A stretch of DNA of 64,000 nt from Utricularia gibba (lineage: Eukaryota; Streptophyta; Magnoliopsida; Lamiales; Lentibulariaceae). This document shows positions 34,035 to 48,089 of this stretch, piece after piece. The stretch covers positions 1,364,001-1,428,000 of the forward strand of contig NEEC01000010.1 of NCBI GenBank assembly GCA_002189035.1, written 5' to 3'. The notes below the pieces were generated by a model. That model worked only from the letters and a program-made list of their open reading frames with translations, did not search any database and was not told the DNA's origin. Positions within the stretch are counted from its first letter, which is position 1; each line of letters begins with the position of its first letter. Position numbers and translations under genes: made by a program.

Positions 34035-37000
34035 CTACTCTACTGTTTTACGGAGTGAAGATGGAAGAATGCTTTCAAAGAATTCATGCAAGTCACCATT
34101 TGAAGCATCAAACTCAAGCATCTTATGAAGAGCCTCCTGGAAATTCAGTGCTTTGATGTTGGATTTGATAGGTGAGTTAAAGAATGCAACATGAACTCGC
34201 ACCTGATACTGCAGATCTCGTGCGCCCATGCGCCCATCAACATGTCGCTCAATACTCTCATTCTTCCCACAGTTGACAAGTATGGATGCGGCTCTCTTTA
34301 TTACTTCCTCCGGAACACCTGCACGAAGGGCATCATGACATTTTACAAATAATTAAACACAATTGATTGGGTTTATGAAATAAAGCCGACATGACCAGTT
34401 CCAAAGGTCGAGCTAAGCTGGAACTGATAGAATTGAACCAGATGTTACCATGCTCGACTCATGGTTGCATTAGCACACGGAAATATGTAAGAGGAAACAC
34501 CTGCGAGAAGTGCACAATGCAATCCTGCAAGAGCAATTGTGGAAAGTTCTCTGAGAGATGGAATCTGTGAGCAGATCTGCTCTAGGAGAAAGTTCATTTA
34601 CTTACCGTAACTGAGGCGTGCACGCCCAGATACTAACCTGCCAACCGCAAGATGAGTTACTTCAGACATCAATAGAGTAAAATTTGTGCTTCATGCATAA
34701 ATTATGAATTCAAATTTATGGTGCGATCTGATGTCACATCTAAAGTACGTTGATCTTACGGAAATCATATTTACTTTTTAGAAAATATAAGGATTATCAA
34801 TGCCACAAACCATGACCAACAAATGAAACAAGGCAATAAGCGGCTAGCTGACTGGACAAGAACTAAACTACGAATGAATGACAAGGCGAGACTGCAGAAA
34901 TGAAGTGATATTTAGTAAAATACTACAGTATATGCCTTATTTCAAGATACGAAAACATTTGGTAATCTAGTAGTTCAACTTAAACTTTCTGAAAAGAAGA
35001 TTCAAATAAGAGAGAGATATTTTTAGTCTCTGATTGCAACTTGCAACAACGCATTTCTGAATTATGGAAGAAATGCAGTTACCTATATAAAAACACGATA
35101 TCATCAGCATCTGTGTGTTTGTCTTCTGGACTTAGCACGCTCATCGTGCAACACTTGATCTTGCTTGACTGTAGTATGCGTGAAGCACAATTAGAGAGGT
35201 GTAGTAGAATTTCACAGGGAAACACGAGACCAGGATTAAATCTTCGTACCTCCAGCAAAAAGCCTTTCTCAAATATCTCACTCAAGTGTGTAGACAGCAT
35301 AACCTGTAAAAGATCAAAAAAGTATCTTCAGGTTCAAGCTTATGATTCGTATAGTATTAGTTAAGTTCTAAAAACATCTTTTGAGGGAAGAAGCAGAGGA
35401 TAGGTATGTGCCGGTGGTGTCCTTCAAATGCAAAAATAATGCTTGGTTGAATTTTCCTTTTGAAGCATCAATCTTCAGTGGCGAAAAACATGAAAAGCAC
35501 CATCAATAGGTTTACCTTGGGAGGATTATCACACGAGGCAAAATAATTTATCACACCACCAAGAAGAGCAACTCCATCTGCCATATGCAATGTCAGGAAT
35601 TCGAGCATTGAAATAGAAATTAAGAAAGACAAAAATGGTAGTCTGGTTATGCACAACCTTCGGAGAGAGTCCCCTTTCCAAATTCATCCACTAAACACAA
35701 CGATTGAGAAGTTGCATGCCTGAAGTTGTATGCGACAATGTTGTGAAAATGTAAACTACATCTTTAGAAAAGTAGAAAATTCAACAAAAAAAAAAGCAAA
35801 TTCGATAGGAGAATGGACTTCCGAATCTTTTCCAGACTTAAGGAGCACCTCAACATCATAGCAACTTGCTGAAGGTCAATCATGAACGTTGATTGTTCAG
35901 CTGTCATGAATGTGCAACCCATGGCACAGAAAATCCTATTTTTGATTGGAGGAATGAATGCTATGCATTCTTATAAATATGAAATTTCAGATAAGATGCA
36001 CAAGGACAATGAACCAGATACGAAACCTATCCGTCAGGCCTACAATAGCTGATTCTGCAGGTACAAAGCTTCCAATGTGGGAGAGGTACACTATCAATGC
36101 AACCTGAAAGGTTAAGGCAGTTCAAGAAGCGAGTATGTAACTGAATGAAATGCTGTATACCAAATGCCACTGATTTTTCAAAATAAATCAGCAAAATTTT
36201 ACAGAAAAATATCCTGGGATACCAATAGACATTTGCCATAACTGGTGGACAAAAGGAATCTGTTAACAACCTGTTTCATATAGATACTTTTCCCAGAGTA
36301 ATTTGGCCCAGTAATGACGTTGATCCTTCCTACAAAGGGAATCCATGGAATTGGAATACGAAGAAAAATATTTTAACTGTAGCAGTAAAAACTTGAGTTC
36401 ACACAGTCAAAACTCACAGGCACCTTCGTCCAAAATTCTGGTATCATTAGGGATAAAGGTATCAACTGTCATTTCCTGCAAAACATGCCTGAGACCAACA
36501 AAAAAGTGCAGCTGATTTTGATGACAAAAAACATGACCGAAGAGTCTTAGGGTAGCATGTATCTCTAACCTTCCATTTTCTATAATAAGAGTACTTTCCA
36601 TGGTCAAAATGGGTCTGACGTAATTGTTTTGTTGTGCAACCAATGCTAATGACAATAAGCTAAATAATTTCACGTTGTCACAGAGCCAAATACAGTAGAG
36701 TGGAAAACTAGCTGAAAAGATCACTTCACATACCAATCAACTTCAGCAACGTAAGAAACCGCTTTCAGTAAAGGTACAGAGAAATCAAGGATGTGCATGA
36801 CAAGATCCCGGGTTATTGCCCGTTCCATGTCTGAAAATTGCACCCCAATGTGAAGAGCAAATAAATTGCTATGCGTAATTTTGAGTAAAGCTGTTTAACA
36901 GAATCACTGCATATCAGCAACTTACCCAAGATTTTGTGATATACATCACCAAGAAGGTTATCCAGCTCCCTTGTCTTAGCAGTGCGATAAAAGAATTTCT

Positions 37001-40000
37001 TAGAATTTTTATCTTCATCTGAGAACTACGGGTTGCATCACTATTGAGTTTTTGTCTTCATTGCATGGATGTTTATAAACAGGAAGCAGATGCGATTAAC
37101 TCACAATAAACTCAAAATCCTGAAGTTTCGCCATAACAACATCTGCAAGTTTTTCTTCAAAAATGCACATCAAGTAACCTGAATAAAAAATTAAGATCAA
37201 CATAGTTTATAGCTGGGTAAAAATCACACTATATTTAAGTTGGGATAAAATAAAAAAAATGAAGACAAAACCAGCATTTTTCCATGATCAACTAAACAAA
37301 CTGAAGGACCAAACCTACCAATCTGATAAATGTAAACAATGCATGGCACAAGCTTGTTATGTGATGCATGAGGCAACCGCGCAAGTTCCAAAGATGAGAC
37401 CTGGAGATGCAGTTGATGTCAGATTTATGTATGAGGTTTTTGAAAGATTTCTACGAATAAGATTAATAACCTCTTCGAGAAACTCAGGCAATTCCTCATA
37501 TATTTGCCTCAGTTCATCCAACTGCATGCAAGAATTGAATTGGATCATGCAATTGAAGAGGAATGGAAAAGAACATATATCGTTTTTGTTTTTTTTTTTC
37601 ATCACTTGCTAAGTCATCTAAGAATATTCTACCTCTTCGCAGAAACCATCTTTAACTAGTGTCTCGTATCCTTTTTCCTTACTTCTGTTCACATCGATAA
37701 CACCAATTATCTTCAAAAGGAAGTTACAGAAAAAGGGTCAATAGAATAAATACTGCAAGAAAAAAGAAAATATGCACATCGCACTACAGAAAATGTGGAA
37801 CTTTTTCAAACGGTACGAGTTTAAATTAGATACAAAAAATTCACAGATTACTTTATGTATATGATCAGGTGTATGCTATGGTTTCAAGTTTAACTGCATA
37901 TTGAATAAGTTACAATTTTAACCTTGTGGCAACACAAAAATATTTTTATATTGAAAAACTGATAGGGATTAAAGTAGAATTGAAAAAGGGAAGCAAAAGA
38001 GGAGCAGACCAGCTCGTACACATATGCCAGGTCTGAAGAGATGCAAAGGTCTGCCTGCAGTTTCGTATAATAAAAACAGACAAATTAATTAAATGGAAAA
38101 CAGCTCTTATTTTTTGTTATTACTAATCGTTACATAATGGAAACAAAACTGCTAGATGCCAGCTAGGATTTACCTTCTCAATGACATCCACATCAAAATG
38201 CTCCAGTTGCTCTTTAGTTGTTCCAGAAAAGCCTACTTCAAGTATCTTGTTTATGTGCAGAATACAACATATGCTCTGAAAAAGCGAGTACCATATCATC
38301 ATATTTAAAAGTAACATGAATATACTACCAGTGAGCAAATGTAAGCAAAGAATGCGACACTACAATCCTAAAATTCAGTAAGTGCAAATCATATTCAATT
38401 ATATAAGTACGAAAATATGAACAAAATGGTCTCTGAGAGTGAATCTGTGATTGCTAAATAAAGAAACTCTAATAAGACAAGAAAAACAAGGGGTTGATTA
38501 AGCTAGGAAAAGCCCATAATGATCAACAGATAAAAGTTTTTTTCAGAGATTTCTTAATCTGAAATGGATGTCATACCTTTAAGAAAGAGCTCCAGTCACT
38601 AGACGTGCATACTGAGCTTGGGGAATTAATTTTCTTTGACAAATAAAAAAGCGTGTGAAAAGTGGGTTTCAAATGAAGTTCCAATGAAACAAAAACAGCG
38701 CATGCATTGACAAAGAACAATAAGGAACCAGAGAAACATATAAGATGGTGAACCTTGAGAATGTGCGGAATATCTTTCACATTTTTTAGTGTTTGACGCA
38801 ATGAAACTGATAGCTCTTTGGCACAAACAAAGAAAGATATCTAAAATGGTTAGGACAACTTCCAAGTACATTGACAAGATAGAGTGTAATTACTCAAACA
38901 AAATGTTTATTTTAAATCTCCAATCACGGGAAAAAAATTATGATTAAAGATAAACTAGAGTGATGATGTGCTCAAAAAAGTATCCCTATGCAAACAGAAA
39001 TGAATCAAGCAGATCAACATATTAAATTATTTGCAGTAAAATTAAATCAGAAGACATTGGAAATAACAAGGATACAGCATTCAGGCGACTGTTTAACTTT
39101 TCAAGGTCAAGTATGGGCCTAAGGAACCAGCTCCTATTCATATGGCAAGATTTTTATGGTATAAATGATGATAAAAGATGATGCAGCTGTACTAACATAC
39201 AATATTACCTTAACAGGCGTCTTCCCATTGGAGTAACACACTGAAAAAAAATGTAAGAGTAAGCCCCACAGTAAATTAGCAAGAAATTTGAAAATAAATG
39301 GCAGATTTATACAGAATACCTTATTCATCATTCCGAATACAGAGAACCTGCAATGAGAAAATTAGAGAGTATTTAAGTAAACAGCTTAAAGATAAATCAT
39401 TCCATGATTCTAAAGCCTTATCAAAACAAACGCTGGCATGAACAGAATATCAAGAATGGTAACCTACACCTTACCCTTCCTTGGATCTTCCGATACCCAT
39501 GTGACTAGGATGCTTGTCGGTTTGGAAAATTTGTAATGCTTCATGGGCTGCTGAATCAACATTGAGGAAATTGCTCCTTAGTTTCTTTCGTCAAGGTTTT
39601 CTTTCTCAAATAGATCAGGTTCCACCAGAAAAAATGGACAGAAGAAGCTAAAACAAAGAGCTGAAATCCATGTCAAGAGAAATTTAAAGATACAATGGAA
39701 CTTCAGCAAGTGCATTGATTGCTATTGAGGTGCCTCTGCCTTCCTTCTGTTCAAGACTATCTATAATCCTTTCATTTTCTAATATGGCTAGAAGGCCCCC
39801 AGTTGCACGGACTTGGACGTCACTTCTAATATCCATCATTGAACTAAGCTACAAAAAGTCAAGACAATAGCATAAGATACATTCGATTATGAAGCAACGC
39901 CCCTTTTATCATACATCAAGATCATGACAGTACGTTTATAAAACGCCAGAAGCATCCAAATCATTTTTTATCTGGCGGGTGCTAACAGGTCTACTGACCA

Positions 40001-41697
40001 GATTGTATGACAGTTTCAATGAGTCCTACTGTACCCGGGACTGTTAATTATCATTTTTCGTTGCAACAAAATGAGCCATGTAAATGAACTATCTTTCAGT
40101 TTTCCCATGCTTATCTTACAGAAAATAGAACCGAGATTAAAAAAAAAGCCAATCTATCAACACTTCTTCAACATTCAGTAAAACCAGTTCCAATGAGTTT
40201 CTATTACCATGGACATTTTTTTATTTTTAGTCTAATGTAATAACATATAGCTCAACTTTTTTTTTTCATTTTTTGGATTCCTCTCGGCAGTATCTAAGAG
40301 GACAAGGTACAAGCAAAAGGAAAGAAAATAGTTTCTATTGCTAGAGAACACATAAATGTCACTAAATATGGTTCCCAAGGGGTAGCGCATCAATGTTTTA
40401 CAGATTATAACAAAGATCCTACGCCACACCCAAACACATATACAAACTCAAAAAATTTCAACTTACAACAGAAGTCCTTTCTTTGATATTCAAGTCTTCG
40501 CCCATCCCTGTAACTTTTAGGTACATCAATCTGTTTTTTCCAAGCAAAGGAGTATACGGACAAGAAATCATCATATGAAAAGAATAGCCACGTGTATAGA
40601 ATGTGAAATTTGAAATTTTGTGTTTGAGGGAGGAAATGGAAGTATGTGACCAAAATTCTCCAAATATAACGTAAATATGGTTCAAATACACTGCTATCAA
40701 CGCTACAGATAACTATGTAGTGCTACACTCACCTGTGCCATGCTTGCTCACAGCTGAATAGTGAACTTTTCATTAGCTTGACTGTTGGAGTAGAAGCTAT
40801 CCTATCTATTTAAGTCGTAAGACAGAGAAAAGTGAGAAAATTTCAAGTATCATATGAATGTTGAACCGGATATCAAGCTTGCCATTGTTTTGCAAAGCAG
40901 CAACCAGAGGTTGTTCACTCTTGGTGCTAGTATATATGATGCTCGGCTGGGCTTGATATTTGACTATACAAGCAGACAAAACGTAAGAGTACAGAATCAT
41001 AGATAGCAATACAACACGAAGTTTGTCCTACATACCCATTTGAACCAGTGGAAAATCTTCGTTTGCATCCTCCCAAAACTCCATAACACTGACCTGAGAA
41101 ATGCTGGAATCATAATAAGAGATTCCCACTCTGCAAAATGGCATTCCGGTTAGTTTCCCCAGCTAAGGCCTACCATGCATAGAAGAAACTATTTTCAAGA
41201 GAAAACACCAGTTACCTATGGCCTTGCATGATGCATGACATATAGACCTGATTGTTGAAAAAAAAAAAAAATATCACAGCAGAATGAACACCAAAGTAAG
41301 ATATTTAAAGCATCAGGACGAATTGTAACACGACTGAAGAAAACAGCACTCAGCACGGCCTGTGCACTGTTCCGTTCTCGGAAAAGAAAAATATTAGACA
41401 AAACCACACAGGATACTGAACAAGAGATGTTGATACATTGCAACATCATCAGTTTGACACGTTAACCAACCGCTCTTACGAATGAAAATACTATTAACTT
41501 AACATGATTACATTTCGAAACACGCGCCGCTTGTTAAACAACAGGAATCGCAAGCCGTTCATTTATGATCAGCAACAAGGCGAAATGTGCAGTGAAACAA
41601 ATGACTCCGAATATCCAAAGTAAAAAGTAAGAAGCAGCAAAGAGAGACAATAGAAATCAACCTGAGGTTGAGCATCCGTTTCCTCGACTTCCTCCAT
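34035..41697 (-). CDS. MSH5: MutS homologue MSH5, meiotic crossover factor
   Basis: Partner of MSH4 in the MutSgamma clamp that stabilises crossover intermediates in meiosis. 34 exons: 41662-41697, 41216-41247, 41036-41130, 40867-40963, 40733-40801, 40467-40530, 39694-39848, 39475-39576, 39320-39347, 39209-39240, 39076-39133, 38754-38840, 38577-38633, 38174-38275, 38010-38054, 37633-37710, 37471-37521, 37319-37400, 37105-37178, 36926-37025, 36734-36830, 36570-36659, 36424-36488, 36271-36329, 36027-36103, 35849-35935, 35658-35719, 35516-35577, 35250-35303, 35083-35168, 34606-34637, 34501-34524, 34203-34318, 34035-34136. Total 818 residues; Arabidopsis MSH5 is about 807. Core blocks: [38 protein letters not shown], Walker [19 protein letters not shown], Walker [17 protein letters not shown] and [10 protein letters not shown]. 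The N-terminal mismatch-recognition domain of MutS is absent, as in all MSH5. All introns are GT-AG and the frame is unbroken. Confidence 0.97.
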
Positions 41698-43221
41698 GGA
41701 TCATCGACAAGACTAAGAGCAAGAGAGAAAACGTGACCGATACGTTTGAGTACGCTGAAATGGGGAGCGCATTTTGTATCCGTTACAACCTCATCTTAAC
41801 GGTTGAAAACGAATCTGGTTATTTCAAAGTATCACACATTTTTGTTAAACCTCAAATAAATAATAACCTGAAAATTAAATTCTGAATAAAAAAGTAAAAA
41901 CCATTACTGAATTTAAAAATATATATATGCAAAATGCAGGTTTATTTACATCATTCTTTCCCAGATTAAAATAGTTAATTTAGGATTGTTATATCAAACA
42001 AACTAATATGAATACCTATATTTGTGTTACTTTATTAAAATTAACCAAATAAAAAAATTATTTATATTCATTTATTTAAAATTTATGATACTCTTGCACA
42101 TATAATTTATGAATTATTATATTTATTTGTATTTGAAATTAATTGATAGAAATAATATATTTATATAATTCAAATTTAAATATAAACATTTTATATTAAT
42201 AGTTTTTGATAAAGTATGTAAGAAATAAAATAATTGAATATCAATTTTAGAAATCAAGGTATATAAATTATTAAATTGCTGTAATAATCATTATTTTATA
42301 ATTAAAATTTGATATGATTCAAAAGAAACATAATATTTAAATATAAATTAATATTTCATATATTTCAATCAAAAAAATGATCTAAAATCATTTATAATTT
42401 AACTATTAACACTAACAATAATTTATAATATCACATATATTATAAGAATAATCACAATTTACTTATAATATAAATTAAAATAATATAATTTATATTATTA
42501 TTTTATATCAATCCAAAATAATAAATTTTGATATGAGATTAATATTATAGTCAAATGAAATCGAACACAATCAAAAATCAAAATATCAATCTCATTTGTG
42601 TTAGTTTATTGAATTAATTGAATATAACTTTTATACATGTTTGCTTATTTATACTATTCAAAAAAATAAAAAATCTTGATTAAGTCATACACAAGTTGTT
42701 CGTTGATTATAACAACCCAAAAAATTTACATTAATTCAACCAATTGATATCTCCGGTTTTTTTTTCCCTTATTTTGCATGGTGTGGCACCGAATTCTTGG
42801 CCTTGGGCCCGGCCCCCATGGGCTACGCCACCGTGAATCAGGCAGGCCTTGTACCTGAAAGAGGCCTCTTTCAAGGGTCCGGCAGGGAAAAGTCCGAGCG
42901 GACGGTCTACCGGCGCCGAGCCGGCCGGCCGGCAGTCTTTCTCGATGGTCTGGCAGGAGTGTAGTTTTTCTGGGCATACTAAAAATTACTATTACCAACC
43001 CTTAAAGACACGGACTGTTCTCGAAATGTTGTTGCACAGTCACTAACCACTCTTTCTTCTATTACTATTCCGGCATGCTCACACGGCATTCAGAAAATGA
43101 GGGCATCGGTGCTGACGTGGAAGTCACGACTGTAAAACTCTTGCAATGAGGGCATCTGCGTCGAAATTCTTGCAAAATTCGACCAAAGAAATGAATTAGT
43201 TGTAATGGGGAAACGATGGAT
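41698..43221. other. MSH5 upstream region and spacer
   Basis: 41698-41830 is the MSH5 leader and promoter. 41830-42770 is extremely AT-rich with no features. A sharply GC-rich island follows at about 42777-42965, then the 3' flank of the first GT61 gene. No gene recognised. Confidence 0.5.
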
Positions 43222-44656
43222 TTACAGAGGGGAATCTCTGACGAGGCTCATCGCTTCAACCATCGTTTCTCTGAATCGCTGGACATCCACTCTAACGTTC
43301 TGGCCATTGAGATACACTTCTCTGCCCACACTGCTGGAGAAAGCTTCAGTTGGATTACTGAAGACAGTGGAATTCCTGGCGGCGAACACTTTCCAGAGTG
43401 AGCTTTCCTCAGGCCTGATCTCGTACTTGAGATAATGGACACGCATTGCTCTGGCAGGGTCCCCGTAGTACGCCGCGGCGGCCCAGTTCAGGCCGATGAG
43501 ATCAAGCTGCACCATCACCGCGCCGTCCGGCAAGAAAACCTCGTTCGTCAGGCCGGCGCCGTGTGCCCCCACGAACACGCTGCAGGAATTGACGATCCTG
43601 GAGAAAACTTTGAGATTCGATATTGTTTTTGATCTATGGATGACGATTACTTCGAAACCCAGTTCTCGCATCATGGTGACGAGTTGTTCTTCGTTCAAGA
43701 TCCGTCTTGTTGATCTTCTGGAGAGGAGCAGTAGTCTCGGCTGGCTGATTTGGGAGACGTGGTTGAATCTCAGGTTAAGTGATCGCCGGAGGAAATTTCG
43801 GAAGTCAACTATCGAGAGCCCAGTTGGAACATCGCCGGGATCTATGGAGAGGTGGTTGTGGAATTTCAAGCCGATTACGCCTCCGGGGAAGCAATGAACC
43901 GTTCTGTTTGATTCCCGATTTATGATCTCCGACGAGGTCAGGGCCGCCAGTACGGCGGAATATTTCTTCATGAAGGCCTGATTGTAATCCTCCACGATGA
44001 ACACGACATCGGAATTCAACCGCCGCGTGGTGATGAACAGAGGGATTATGATCTCGTTTATTTCGTGGAAAACGTTGCCGACGAATCCGCTGGTGGAGAA
44101 AACCACAGCCGGGAATTTGTGGTTATGCTGGCAAAGCGGCTGAGAGAAATTCCCGGCGGATATCTTCACCGGCGTAATCCTCTGCATAAGCACTTGATCT
44201 TCCTGCCGCGCGTAAGGCCTAATAACCGTTTCTTCAATTGACGACGGCAACGGAGACTGCACAGTCACCGTCATCGTGGTTGTGTCTATCAGCAACGGTG
44301 CGTCCGCTACACAGTGCTTGGAATAAACTCCGGTGTTACAGGCGAAACCGGTCGCCATCATTCTTTCCGATCATCTCCTGTTGATTTCACATCCCTGCTT
44401 AATAGAAATCCAAAACAGAGCCACTTGACAATCAATTACCTCTGAGTAGAATATCAAGAGAACCACCGCTCCGTCTCTCCTCCTTCTTCCCCTGGCCGGA
44501 AATTCGCCGGAAAAAAAAGTGCTTCGAAGCTTCGATGGCCCGCGAACGAGGAACTCCGTTACCCCACGAAACCTGAAGAAGCAACCAGGGGAAAAGGATA
44601 CAGAGGAACCAAAAACACAAACTCAGAACGAATCCCTTCCTCTGCTCTGTCTCCAT
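43222..44656 (-). CDS. GT61 family glycosyltransferase, copy A (with one apparent 1-nt frameshift)
   Basis: Golgi type II glycosyltransferase of CAZy family GT61 (DUF563), whose plant members add xylose or arabinose to xylan or glycoproteins. Exons 44440-44656 and 43222-44377, separated by a 62-nt intron; about 457 residues after correction. Membrane anchor at residues 9-29 (LSLCFWFLCILFPWLLL). Family blocks: GFACNTGVYSKHC, FVGNVFHEINEIIIPLFIT, CFPGGVIGLKFHNHLS, QPRLLLLSRRSTRRILNEEQ, FVGAHGAGLTNEVFLPDGAV and the C-terminal RPEESSLWKVF. Exon 2 opens with GDDRKE and then goes out of frame; one base more near 44362-44368 restores the reading into MATGFAC, matching GEDRR...GFAC of copy B. Substrate not predictable from sequence alone. 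Confidence 0.9.
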
Positions 44657-47600
44657 ATACAACGCACCCTTCTCTTTCCCCACAAACCCGAACCCCACCC
44701 TCGATCAGAAATCCGCCATAGCCATGGAGCTTCCCCACTCCGATGCTCGTATTGCAACGAAGTCTCTTTAGTTTGTGTAGGGGAAGACTTTTTTTGTTAC
44801 TTGTTTGCTTGCAACGCCGGGTCAAGAATCCTTTTGCTGTGAGTCACAGAAGAAGACATTTATCCTTTATGTTAAACGCCTAAAACAATCAGCTCCATCT
44901 TCAACTACGATTCCGGAAATCATTCTCCAAATCGATTTCATTATTTATTCAATTTTTTACTCATAATTTAAAAATCAATTCGGTATTCTTTTTTGCTGAA
45001 ATAATTGAAAATTCATGCACGTAACCCATATTTTAGATTGATTTTTTTTTCTACAAGATTAAAAATGATTATCTTAATTTTAAAATACAGTTCATCAGTA
45101 GGTGTCCAAGTGTCATGAGTTTTTAATTTGGTTTAACGAATCAATCTATTCTTAGATGATATTATATGTTTCTATTCAATTTTCATAATTTTACGTTCTT
45201 TTCTCTTAGAATGAATATATTATACAAGATTTAGATAATCATTCTACTTAATTTCTTTTTCTTACTCATTTCTAATCTATGGAAGATTCATCTGAGGTGG
45301 TTATGCCACCGGCCTTACAATATAGGGAGGCTAATTTTTAATCAAGTGATTTTTAATTGGCCGTTTGGCTAATCGAGTGTTTACCACGGCTACGGATTAA
45401 TTAATTTTCTCAGCTGTAGATAATGCCTTCCCATTTGTAACCGTCATTAAGGACCACCCAAATCACACCCATAAAAAAAAGGAGCAATTTGTATCGATTT
45501 GACCATTTTTATTTATTTATTGCTAGTTTATTCGCTGTAAAAAGCACAAGCTGTTTCTATAATTTGGAGGAGATTTCGCGTTTCAAAAATAAATTCAAAA
45601 ACTGTAATTTATCTCCAAATACATTAGGGGTGTGACTACTAAGAAAGCATAGGTTGATGGAAGTATAATAAAATAGGTTTAATTTATTTGAATTTAAATA
45701 AAGATATCATAAAAATATTCAATTTTCATATAGTATTTGATTATTAGTATTAGAATTCTATTTTATGTATAAGGTAAATGTATTAGGTATGTAAATAATA
45801 TGGTCTATATTTTCAATGTATTTCTTTTAGATATCTATATAGGAGATGATCATTTTGCAAATAAATTTTACCATAGAGGAATGATCATCTTTTAAATTTA
45901 CATTTTTTTAATTAGTAGCTTGAGTGGTCATCAGAATCTTGGAAAAAAAATTAAAAAAAAAACTAAATCCAAAAATGTATTGAAAGATGATTTTGGATAC
46001 CTTCCCAAATAGTATACTAAATCATATTTTTACCGACGTTATTAAATTTAGAAAATCATTAAAAAAAACAAGAAAATCAATCATAACCAGCCTGTGATTT
46101 TGACCTGCAAAACCAGCCACCAAATCATTTTACTCAATAAAGAGAATGGAAATGTATTCTATATTATAGTCTAATTCCGTGAATTTTTTATTCGAATAGA
46201 ATAAATTTGAGAGAATCTATACAGAATCCGTTTAAAGACATTTGTCCCAATGGACCGATCCTATCTCGGAGGTAGACTATTTAATATCATCCAGGCTATT
46301 TTGATTTAGGCCATTTAGAAAATTGTATATAGAGATTTCTCTCTCACACACCAAATTTTTATATATAAGATAACTATTTTTATCATATTATATAATGATC
46401 ATTTTTATCACACATTTAAAATAAAATATCCATTTTGTAATACATCTCTTTTCTATTTGACTTTCGGGTACGCCTACCAGTCCCGAATTCAAAATCACGT
46501 AACACGCGCATCCCTCCCTTTTCTAACACACAAAACACACAGATTTGACCGTAAAAAGATTGCAGAGATGGATTTTTTCTTAATTAGAAAAGACAAAACT
46601 ATCCCGACCTCATATTATTTCTTCAGTTTTCAATAAAATTGTATATGTGGTTTTGATTTATCTTACATAGATTTTAAATTAAATTATTAGTTTAATTTAA
46701 AAATGAGTAATTTCATGATCAATCACCATGCAATGAACGGCTTTAATCATACTTATGTTTCATTCGATATTAGAACATAGATATAATAATTTAAAAATAT
46801 CATGCATATATTAAATAAATCATATTTTAAACCCAATATCTGAATTTCTTCCAGGATTTCCTTTTCATTTTAAAAAAAAAAGGGGATGGTGTCACGCAGT
46901 GGCAGTCTGTCGTGTATTGGACAAGGGCTATATAGGGTTTTCACAACTCTAATACAAATCAATTTAATTCGTTTCGGCGAGTGAAAGGTACTCTCGATAC
47001 GACGCCGTGCTGTTTATTCAGGGAAAGTGACGTAAACCATCAGTTACGTGGACGTGCCATGCCGCTGATCACGTTCTGCCCAAGTGACCTCATTTCTTGA
47101 TTTGTTTAATTCACGCTTAAATTAATAAACAATATTAAATTGAATATCTATTTGGGTTAATTATAGTGACTGATGTGACGTCGATCATCACGTCTAACCA
47201 TTTCGAACCCTTGATTCCTCTGATACTCATTGCCCATAATTAATAAAATACTTAATTAAGGTTCAATTAAGCTGCTTTTAAAAGCCGAGCGAGCTGTTAA
47301 CCAGTTGGGTTGCCGATTTTGACCTCTGCGGTTTTAACGGAAAAAAGCCTCAGCCGAACCATTTGACGGATCAGGAAGCTTAGTCTTTCTGATTTCCAAT
47401 TCAATTAGTGGTTCATATTAAATCAAATACTCCTATATTAGGAAATTAAATGAAAATAATCAATTATATAATAAATTATAAATCATTAATAATAAATTAA
47501 ATCTAATATTTTAAATTTTGATTAATATTTATGATGTATTTGAGTTTCACATATAATTGTTCAATTCGTTGAATAGATGTATTACAAATTTGAACATTCT

Positions 47601-48089
47601 TGATAAAGTGTGTGAAAAAAGTGATCAATCTCAATTAAAAATTTTTACATGAGTGATAAGAAAGAGTGTAAAATTGATCACTTTTATAAATGAATTTACA
47701 TTAAATAGCTTGTAAATGATTATATTATATATTAATAACTAATGAAGTACTTGGATGGTGTGGTATGTGATATTGGGTCACTCAATCAAATTTTTATATC
47801 ATATCATGTTTGGTATGTTTTTTTTATAATTTCAAATACATATGTAATGATAATTACGTTTTTTTATACGTATTTTTTTATATAGGGTAATTTGCAAATA
47901 TGTAATAACCTCTATAATTATATTTTTAAAAATGATTTTCTCATAAAGTTATGTTGACCAAATTAGTTATGACTTTTTTTCATTATTTTGTATAGAATAT
48001 CATTTTAAAATATGTTCATTTATGAAACATATTTAATAAAAATAATTTAAATAAATGAATAATTGAAATACAAATTAAATTACGCAATT
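44657..48089. other. Long AT-rich spacer between the GT61 copies
   Basis: About 3.4 kb with no recognised gene on either strand. 44657-44880 is the promoter and leader of copy A. The rest is AT-rich with A/T runs. Isolated ACGT-core motifs occur near 47045-47055 and 47173-47181, too far from the copy A start to be assigned. Confidence 0.5.

Noticed and set aside
43435-43897. Plus-strand ORFs opposite GT61 copy A
   Set aside because: Antisense shadows of a GC-richer coding exon.
44519-44842. 107-codon plus-strand ORF near the GT61 copy A start
   Set aside because: Mostly antisense to exon 1 and its leader; no family features.
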